A program made the translations under genes and the position numbers. Positions 57,550 to 64,000 of a stretch of 64,000 nucleotides of DNA are shown here, piece after piece. The notes beneath the pieces are model-generated. The model was given only the letters and a program-made list of their open reading frames with translations. It ran no database searches and was not told the DNA's origin. Source of the stretch: Pseudevernia furfuracea (taxonomy: Eukaryota; Ascomycota; Lecanoromycetes; Lecanorales; Parmeliaceae); assembly GCA_022315425.1 (NCBI GenBank), contig JAIUPT010000041.1, positions 1,860,001 through 1,924,000 on the forward strand. The letters run 5' to 3'. The number at the start of each line of letters is the position of its first letter. Positions within the stretch are counted from its first letter, which is position 1.

Positions 57550-58107
57550 ATTTCGACGTCACATATACTCACGACTTACCAAATTCAACATATCTCGATG
57601 TTTTATTCATTTTGACCATATTCTTTCAACATTGCAGTAATACATATGACAGCATAGCGAGGCATTTTACGACGCATTCAACATACCCAGGCATCCTTAC
57701 GTTCTCCGCATGGGAGGCTCAAAAAGCATGACCATATCTCAACGATATCACGAATGACGAATTTTGGTACAAAGTGTGGACTAGATCCGACGAGATCTCT
57801 CAACGAATCTCGTGACTGGCATAATCTGTTATTTACCTTTTCCGTTGGGAGGGGAATGGTAGGGAGGCAGATGGGTAGATAGACATCTAGCTGAATACAC
57901 AGCGCATTCGATATTTCAATCAGTTCAAGTATCACTTGTCTCCTGTCCGTATGTACTCGGGCTCATCCCACGTAGAGTAAAGAAATACTAGCTATTCCCT
58001 CCAGCCTCGAATTAAAACCGCGAGCGGAATTAAAGATTAAATGTCTTAATCCCGGAGGAAACAACTCGTTTATATTTTTGATAAACTAGTCTTTCGATTT
58101 GACGACC
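57550..58107. other. Intergenic: MTHFR 3' region and RRP8 promoter
   Basis: 558 bp, no gene was seen. The stretch before RRP8 is AT-rich with AATTAAA repeats near 58010-58040. Confidence 0.5.
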
Positions 58108-60036
58108 ATGTTCGCCGTTCCAGGCTGGTCGATCTCTGCCGACGCCCTGAAAGTTCAGACAGAGCCAAAGGCTTCGAAGGCTGTGGCGGAGCACAAGCCT
58201 GATCAACCGAACGGTACGGACAAGAAGAAATCGAGAAAGCGCAAACGGGGACATGGCTCAAACGATGTCCTTGAGGTCACCGAGGAGAATCTCGCGGACC
58301 TCTGGAGAAAGCACATAGAGGAGAAGAGCTCAGACCAGCCTGGTCCAAAGAAAGAAGGTAACCAAGAAGGGAAGAAAGGGAAGCAGAGCAAGCAAAGCAA
58401 CGAGGGAAAATATGATGCTTTGGGGAAATTTGAGGATGTCGAAGGAAGCAGCTTTGAGGGCTTTGCTGAGAAGGACAAACTCGCTGGAGTAACAGAAGAG
58501 GAAGCACCCCCGAAGAAGAAAAAGAAGAAACCAAAGGAGGATAAACCAGCTGGCGCTGTCCAGGCCAAAGGTGATGAAGATGCTTCAGAGGCGTCACCAC
58601 CTCTCCTGAAAGAGCAAGGTGAAGTCAAGGACGGCAGATCAAAATACGAGCAACGTAAAGCCAAAGCCTCGAAGAAGCGCGAACAGAGAGCACTCCTCCA
58701 AGCCAATGGCACACTACCACCCATTCGCCCCGAGGCTGTCTCCAGTCATCCTACGGAAACCGCTTCTGCAAACCCTACTCAAACTACGAAACCCTCTGAG
58801 TCCTCGAAAGCTCCTGATACCATTCAAGGGCCTACAGTGACTAAAGCCAAAAAGCTTCCAAAGGCACTGGGGCCCCCCGAACCCTCAAGAGCTCCAGACA
58901 CTACCCTGACCCCAGCGCTTTCTCTACCAGCCACGAAGCTAACCCCCTTACAACAACGCATGGCCGCCAAACTCACCTCTGCTCGCTTTCGACACCTCAA
59001 TCAGACCCTCTACACCAGCCCTTCCGACCAAGCCATGCGTCTTTTCGCCGACTCGCCTCAAAATTACACCTCCTACCACGTCGGTTTTCGCGCACAGGTC
59101 GCCGTGTGGCCGCAAAACCCAGTCGAGGGCTTTATCGAAGATATTAAAGCCAGGAGCCTGGTCTCGGTACCGAGTCAAAAGAAGCTTTGGCGGGAGCAGA
59201 AGAAGGGGAAGAAGCCGAAAGGCGGTGACGGAGATGCTACAGCTGGTACGACTACTATCCAGGGAGGAGAGAAGTTGGACCCTCTTCCTCGTTCCCGAAA
59301 TGGTTTTTGCACAATCATTGATCTTGGTTGCGGTGACGCAACGCTCGCTGGCTCTCTCTTCCCTTCTGCAAAGTCTCTCAGTCTCCAGATCCTTTCTTTT
59401 GATCTAGCCAAAGGCGATACGTCCAACGCCCACCTCATCACCGTGGCGGATATCAGCAACCTCTCTGCCACTGGCGTGAAAGATGGCACCGTGGATATAG
59501 CCGTCTGCTGTCTAAGTCTTATGGGCACCAATTGGGTGGATGTAGTGGGCGAATGTGCGAGGATTGTTAGGGGAGGTGGGGAGGTGTGGGTTGCAGAGAT
59601 CAAGAGCCGGTTTGCGAGACCCGGGGTCAAGAAAAAAGCAGGGGGTGGAATTGGGAGGAAAAAGGGTAGTGAGAAGGGGAAGAACGCAGATGGTGTAGAG
59701 GACGATGAGACGGTGGCACTGGAGGAAATAGAGGATGCGACGATCAAGAGCGGGAAAGACGAGACGGACGTCAGTGCTTTTGTTGAGGTTTTTAGGAAGA
59801 GGGGGCTGATGTTGAAAGGAGAGCCGGATATGACGAATAAGATGTTTGTAAGGATGAGGTTTGCGAAGAGTCTCGGTCCTAGAAAGGAGAAAGGAGGTGG
59901 AGAGGGGGCTGCAGAGGGTAGGAATGAGAATCCGGGAAGGAGCAAGATGTATGCGAAGACGAAGTTTGTGGACGATGATGTCGAGGAAGTGGATGAAAGT
60001 AAGGTGCTCAAGCCCTGCGTTTATAAGACGAGATAG
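58108..60036 (+). CDS. RRP8: RRP8, 25S rRNA adenine-N1 methyltransferase
   Basis: Nucleolar SAM enzyme that methylates an adenine (m1A) of 25S rRNA. One exon, 642 aa. Half is a Lys/Glu/Ser-rich tail with nuclear-type clusters (KKKSRKRKRGHGS, PPKKKKKKPKEDK, KKREQRALLQANG). The catalytic half starts TPLQQRMAAKLTSARFRHLN-QTLYT and ENYTS-type FADSPQNYTSYHVGFRAQV; SAM motif FCTIIDLGCGDATLAGSL (about residues 400-417); then AVCCLSLMGTNWVDVVGECA and VWVAEIKSRF. A Lys/Gly-rich insert interrupts the end before FVEVFRKRGLML. The downstream ATG was used (the frame upstream lacks ATG). Confidence 0.94.
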   Translation: MFAVPGWSISADALKVQTEPKASKAVAEHKPDQPNGTDKKKSRKRKRGHGSNDVLEVTEENLADLWRKHIEEKSSDQPGPKKEGNQEGKKGKQSKQSNEGKYDALGKFEDVEGSSFEGFAEKDKLAGVTEEEAPPKKKKKKPKEDKPAGAVQAKGDEDASEASPPLLKEQGEVKDGRSKYEQRKAKASKKREQRALLQANGTLPPIRPEAVSSHPTETASANPTQTTKPSESSKAPDTIQGPTVTKAKKLPKALGPPEPSRAPDTTLTPALSLPATKLTPLQQRMAAKLTSARFRHLNQTLYTSPSDQAMRLFADSPQNYTSYHVGFRAQVAVWPQNPVEGFIEDIKARSLVSVPSQKKLWREQKKGKKPKGGDGDATAGTTTIQGGEKLDPLPRSRNGFCTIIDLGCGDATLAGSLFPSAKSLSLQILSFDLAKGDTSNAHLITVADISNLSATGVKDGTVDIAVCCLSLMGTNWVDVVGECARIVRGGGEVWVAEIKSRFARPGVKKKAGGGIGRKKGSEKGKNADGVEDDETVALEEIEDATIKSGKDETDVSAFVEVFRKRGLMLKGEPDMTNKMFVRMRFAKSLGPRKEKGGGEGAAEGRNENPGRSKMYAKTKFVDDDVEEVDESKVLKPCVYKTR

Positions 60037-60289
60037 CTTGGTATCTTCAAAGATAAAATGGCCTATTATTGTATAGCTTGGAAACTACAGAGCGTAGGCT
60101 CAGTCACTTTCGCTGTGCACAATTGCCGTTGGGCTGTGGATGTCGAGTAGCAATCTACTGTAGCATGTGTGCGCTCCACTCAAAATTGTTCATCAAGCTG
60201 CTCCTGTGACAGATTTGGCGCGAACGCATAAAGCGCCGAAACGTATAATGTTCTCCTAAAATACCGTAGAATCGTGGTGCAGCAACCCA
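60037..60289. other. Convergent 3' regions (RRP8 / NOG1)
   Basis: 253 bp between stops of two ribosome-assembly genes facing each other; nothing else was seen. Confidence 0.5.
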
Positions 60290-62533
60290 CTACCTCCGGT
60301 GCGTCTTGCCCATACCACGCTTCCCGGAGAACTATTCCAGCATTAGCAAACCCAACAGGTCAGACGAGAGAGTAGACGACGAAAGAGAAGACTCACCAAA
60401 TGCTTCGGCAACGCGGCCGTGGTGTGCCTATCCGCCTCTCCCTGCCTCGCCATCCTGTTCATTTTCTTCTGGCCCAGCTTGTTCAACCGCTCCGCCTTGC
60501 TCCTCGCGGCCTCGTTCGTCACACCATCGTCCCTCCTGTTGCTCTGGCTCCTGGCCCTGCTCTTCGCCCTCAGCGCATCTACGTTGCTCATTGGCGTGTC
60601 GACGTCCATGGCGTCTTCAGTGCCCGTCCGGCTCCTCAGTGCGCTACGCCCGCGCGATTGCGAACGGGCGCGGGCGGAGATGGTGGTGGTGTCGAAGCCG
60701 AGTTTGTCCAGGGAGTCTTCCATCACCGAAAGCTTCTTGGGTTGTGAGCGGCGAGGGATGAGAGCGCGGTTCTTGAGGGACTTCCTCATGCGGGCTTCGT
60801 TTCTGATTTCTTCCCGCTTCTCACGTATCAGATCCGCCTTCATGCGAATGTCGGCTTCGTCGGCGTCTTCGACGTCATCGTCGGAATCGTAGTAGCCCTT
60901 TGCTTCCAGCTTCTCCTCCTCCTCCTCAAGAGCAGCGAGCTTGGTTTCGATGTCGGGATCTATGAAGTCATAAACGTTCTTGCCGTCGAAGACTTCGGGG
61001 ACGCGGTCATATTTCCAGTCTTCGTCATCCAGCTTGTACTGATCTTTGAGATTGATGTTATAGACGCCTGCGCCGCCGTTTTCTTCTTCGATATCGCGGG
61101 CGAGGCGTCTGCGGTCTGGATCGGCTTTGGAGAATTTGCGAAGGTTCTTGACTGCATCTGGGATGTATGATTCTCGCACGATTCCACCGAGTGGCTGAGC
61201 CACGTGGATACGGGTGAGTACGTCGCCTAACCTTCCCCCAATTGAGCCGCTGCTGTTCGTTCCAGCTTTGAGCTTCTGCGCTACACGGTCTGCGATGAGC
61301 CGTTCGCATGCAGCGTTCTTCACTTCTGTCACCCCTTCCGTTGTCGTACATGATAGTTGCAACAGTTCTACCTCCCCGGACTTCAACATGGAATCCAGCA
61401 TGGCCTTTGTCTCGGTGTCGAGATCCTCTGGTTTCATGATATCGATCTTGTTGATCACCACGAAGACAAGCTTGTTGGCGAACAAGGGTTTTATGCTGTG
61501 GAACAGTTGGATTTGTGCATTCACTGAATATCCACATTGCTCAGACAAGTCCATGAAATATAGTATAGCGGAGCGCAGATGGGCGATTGCGGTAATGGAC
61601 TGCATCTCTATGGTGTTCATCTCCTCGAGCGGGTGATCAAGAATACCGGGAGTGTCAATTGCTTGGAAGCGAAGGTATTTGTAGTCGAAGTGGCCTACAA
61701 AGAGCGACTTTGTCGTGAACGCATAAGGTTGTACATCCACATCCTACAATTATTTGGGAGTCAGCATTCCTTCTTCAATGCAGCAGCCGGAGCATTGAGA
61801 GAGCTCGAAGGGGTATCAAGGGCCTTTTGTTTGAAACTTGTTATGCAACTCAAAATGTGACGCGATATGGGAGGAATTCGCTTCGAAATGTACATACCGC
61901 TCTTGTAACGCTGCGAAGAAAGCTAGACTTGCCGACGTTAGGGTACCCACAGATCAACAGGGTGCGCGTATTGGGGTCGATGGCTGGTAAACGTGACAAG
62001 TGTTGGCGCACTTGCTCGAGGTACACGAGAGGATCTTTCAGCCTCCGGCATATCGTAGCCATGCGGCCAAGGGCTGCGCGTTTGAGTTGCTTGCATTGGA
62101 AGAGCGACTGTGCGTATTTGAGGAGACGAACATAGTCCCGAGAGACGGTTTCAATGAGGTGTTTAGCGGTAGAGAGCTGGCCCAGGGCTATTCGGAAATG
62201 GTCGGCATCATAGAGCGTATTCAACAAATCCTTGTGGAAAGGATGTATGTCTTGAAGACGGGGAAATCCCTCTGCTCTAAATTAGTATCAATACCACAAT
62301 CGAGTACCACAGTCGAGGTTTAAAGCACACTACGAACCAAGAATCAAAGACAACTTTTCGGTGAAGGTCTCTTGAGTATATTTGACCTTTCGTGTATAGA
62401 AGTTTCTTATCCTAGAGATTTGAAAACCACTACGGATCTGAGTAGGTAAGCGTCTTTGTGTGCGGCTCAAGACCACATCTAAGAATTCCTGGCTTGTAGG
62501 CACAGGAGGGATCTCCTTCCATGTCGTCTTCAT
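60290..62533 (-). CDS. NOG1: NOG1, nucleolar GTPase of 60S ribosome assembly
   Basis: GTPase bound to pre-60S particles, needed for their export and maturation. Four exons: 62338-62533, 61898-62271, 60397-61743, 60290-60331; 652 aa. The N-terminus MKTTWKEIPPVPTSQEFLDV is typical. The P-loop GYPNVGKSSF (about residue 175), switch II DTPGILDHPLEEMNTIE and NKxD site VINKIDIMKPEDL are intact. The end, SGKRGMGKTHRR, is the conserved basic tail of the family and comes from a 42-nt last exon. Intron 2 (154 bp) is introner-like; introns 1 and 3 are about 65 bp. The intron 1 acceptor was taken as giving LILEGFPRLQDIHPFHKDLL. Confidence 0.95.
61744..61897 (-). mobile_element. Introner-like element (NOG1 intron 2)
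   Basis: 154-bp intron. It starts GTATGTACATTTCGAAGCGA and ends GAAGAAGGAATGCTGACTCC-CAAAT before the acceptor. It lacks a clear central palindrome, but has GAGCTCTC and CCTTCGAG short repeats. Confidence 0.8.
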
Positions 62534-62796
62534 GGTTGCTGAGCAGGTGTGAATATGGCGGCTGTTGGTCTGCTCTATCCATGAGGCGTACTTTTGATAG
62601 AGAGTCGTTCGACAGAAATTTCCGTGGGGCAGGTCTGGCGAAAGGGAAATTTTACGCGGTCTTGGCATGCCAAGCCATCAGAGATGCGACATACCTCTCA
62701 AATTTTGAATCGACCGCGTTTTCATCAATACCAGTCGCAGAGCTCGAAACTTGTTACTCACTACCAAGGCCAATTACACATGCCAAAAACAAGTCG
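62534..62796. promoter_or_regulatory. Divergent promoter (NOG1 / phosphatase)
   Basis: 263 bp between two start codons, so both genes must share this short region. The frame of the phosphatase stays open through it to an ATG at 62521, which would overlap NOG1 exon 1. Confidence 0.5.
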
Positions 62797-63387
62797 ATGG
62801 AAACTGTGGCAACGCTAAGGCGCATGTCGCGCGAACAACTGGCGTCTCTTCTCCTCTCTCTTGATGCATCCAAGATTGCTGTTATAGACGTGCGCGACGA
62901 TGACCATGTGGGTGGCCACATAAAATCATCTACGCATGTTCCATCCTCATCTCTGGATTACCGGATACCTGAAATTGTACGGACTATGGCTGGAAAGGAG
63001 ATTGTGGTTTTCCACTGCGCGTTAAGTCAACAGCGGGGCCCGGCTGCAGCCTTGAGGTACATGAGGGAAAGAGAGAGCAAGATGAATAAGGGAGAGATGT
63101 CCAGAGAGACTGGTCCGCCAGAAATTGGAATTAGGAACGGATCTGTACAATGGGTGTCCACTCCAGCGTCAAAAGAGCAAGAAGTCAATGAAGAGATCGG
63201 GAAGACTCTTGACGCACCGGAGATTGCGATTAAGAGTGGCTCTATCCTGAAAGCTCCCCATCCCGAGTCGAAAAAGCAAGAAATCTACGTTCTGGACAAG
63301 GGATTTGTTGGGTGGCAGGAAAAGTACGGCAAGGATGAGAGGTTGACTGAAGCCTATGCTGAAGACATATGGACCGACTATTATTAA
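62797..63387 (+). CDS. Cdc25-like rhodanese phosphatase (Ibp1/Ych1 type)
   Basis: Small rhodanese-fold protein of the Cdc25/Acr2 group: dual-specificity phosphatase or arsenate reductase type. One exon, 196 aa. Seen: IAVIDVRDDDHVGGHIKSST (about 27-46) and active-site HCALSQQRGP (Cys74, Arg80; C-x5-R), then the helix AAALRYMRER. Between the helix and the last strand (IYVLDKGFVGWQEKY) lies an insert of about 65 residues that members usually lack, built from a 33-residue tandem repeat. The ATG at METVATLRRMS was chosen as fitting the family start. Exact substrate unknown. Confidence 0.86.
   Translation: METVATLRRMSREQLASLLLSLDASKIAVIDVRDDDHVGGHIKSSTHVPSSSLDYRIPEIVRTMAGKEIVVFHCALSQQRGPAAALRYMRERESKMNKGEMSRETGPPEIGIRNGSVQWVSTPASKEQEVNEEIGKTLDAPEIAIKSGSILKAPHPESKKQEIYVLDKGFVGWQEKYGKDERLTEAYAEDIWTDYY
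63118..63285 (+). repeat. Diverged 99-bp tandem duplication inside the phosphatase gene
   Basis: Residues 108-130 (PEIGIRNGSVQWVSTPASKE..) and 141-163 (PEIAIKSGSILKAPHPESKK..) share P-E-I-x-I-x-x-G-S, a P in the middle and K/x-x-QE at the end, at a spacing of 33 residues. DNA copies at 63118-63186 and 63217-63285. Confidence 0.7.
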
Positions 63388-63775
63388 GCGTCCTCGGAGC
63401 ACGGGCGATGGGACATCAGCAATACCTCTTTGAAGGAAAATTACATAACTCGTGGTAACATGCTTCTCCCTCGGATTTGACGAAGAATACGAAGCATTTC
63501 ATTAGCTCCCACAAGCTCGCCTTCTCTCTATTTTACCATTGATTGGGCCGCAACGTAAGGTCTTTCCGCTCGAGAGTCACAGTCTATCCCAACTAATATC
63601 TACGAAAGCTGGAATGCCATCTTTTCAAACCGCGCGAACATCACCCACGCATAATGCTGGCCTGATGGGAACTTGCAAGCGAGAACGCCGACAGGACCTT
63701 TCGCTGGAGCTTAGTACTGGGTCAGAATAATGCGACCTGTTCATTACATCGTTCATATCATGCAGTACATAGACC
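63388..63775. other. Convergent 3' regions (phosphatase / enoyl-CoA hydratase)
   Basis: 388 bp; no gene was accepted. Confidence 0.5.
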
Positions 63776-64000
63776 TCAAAGTTTACTATCGACCCACCTC
63801 GCGTTCCTCTTCTCCACAAACGCTCTAATACCTTCCATCATGTTCTCTCCGCCTTCCATCTTCTTCCACAGCCCATCGATCAACTTCTGGCTGCCCTCTT
63901 CCACCCCTATACCTTCCCATCCCAACTCTACCCCTTCCTTGCTGACAACCACGCTGTCAGGACTATAGTTCCCGATTTGAACCGCCCACTGGACGGCCAA
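63776..64000 (-). CDS. Enoyl-CoA hydratase/isomerase, C-terminal part (runs off the window)
   Basis: Crotonase-family C-terminus, 74 codons to the stop; the gene continues beyond 64000. Seen: AVQWAVQIGNYSPDSVVVSKEGV, the helix EEGSQKLIDGLWKKMEGGEN, and the last helix GIRAFVEKRNARWVDSKL, which resemble the closing helices of fungal enoyl-CoA hydratases (PDA-V-x-x-x-K, EGIRAFxEKRxPxW). The active-site residues lie outside the window, so hydratase versus isomerase cannot be decided. Confidence 0.75.
   Translation of the reverse strand: MAVQWAVQIGNYSPDSVVVSKEGVELGWEGIGVEEGSQKLIDGLWKKMEGGENMMEGIRAFVEKRNARWVDSKL

Overview
This window is nuclear DNA from a filamentous ascomycete (Pezizomycotina). 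The evidence is short spliceosomal introns (mostly 46-75 bp, GT..AG, CTRAC-like branch sites), closely packed genes on both strands, and fungal families: a Zn2Cys6 regulator, fungal-type N-acetylglutamate synthase, PNS1, NUP170, AIM41, LaeA/UMTA-like methyltransferase and Erg28. There are no bacterial operons, CRISPR arrays, rRNA genes or intact transposons. The class cannot be fixed from sequence alone. Exon structures were built by reading splice sites by eye and checking that each coding sequence is in frame from start to stop.

Layout. 1-2.5 kb: no convincing gene. 2.5-14.2 kb, all minus: eIF3g, a PNS1-type choline-transporter-like protein, a PAS-domain protein, mitochondrial N-acetylglutamate synthase. 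14.7-27.3 kb: 3-hydroxyisobutyrate-dehydrogenase-like enzyme (+), EXPERA/TMEM97-like membrane protein (-), nucleoporin NUP170/NUP155 (-), AIM41/YqeY (+), F-box protein (-), GAL7 (+), ERG28 (-). 27.9-38.4 kb: 3-ketoacyl-CoA reductase (+), a coiled-coil protein (-), KRR1 (-), a SAM methyltransferase (-), proteasome alpha5 (-). 38.6-54 kb: gamma-tubulin complex GCP2 (+), a Zn2Cys6 factor (-), a small unknown gene (+), a GNAT acetyltransferase (-), DDI1 (+). 54-64 kb: URA5 (-), methylenetetrahydrofolate reductase (+), RRP8 (+), NOG1 (-), a Cdc25/rhodanese phosphatase (+), and the 3' end of an enoyl-CoA hydratase (-). These are mostly housekeeping genes: translation and ribosome assembly (eIF3g, KRR1, RRP8, NOG1), membrane lipid and sterol synthesis (ERG28, ketoreductase), amino-acid, folate and pyrimidine synthesis (NAGS, MTHFR, URA5), protein turnover (alpha5, DDI1, F-box). 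They are neighbours rather than a pathway cluster.

The most interesting signal lies between the exons. At least eight introns in seven unrelated genes (PNS1, dehydrogenase, F-box, KRR1 twice, GNAT, NOG1, probably AIM41) are about 127-164 bp long and resemble one another. They start GTAYGTAY..TTTCGGA, carry an AGACATGTCT-type palindrome or a hairpin in the middle, and end with a GAAGnAnTGCTGACTCC-rAAAT-like block before the acceptor. This is what introner-like elements (mobile spliceosomal introns) look like. PNS1 alone may hold three to five copies or remnants. Other gene-structure oddities are an AT|G start codon split by an intron in DDI1, two GC-AG introns (GAL7, methyltransferase), an 8-nt micro-exon, and two proteins with internal tandem duplications.
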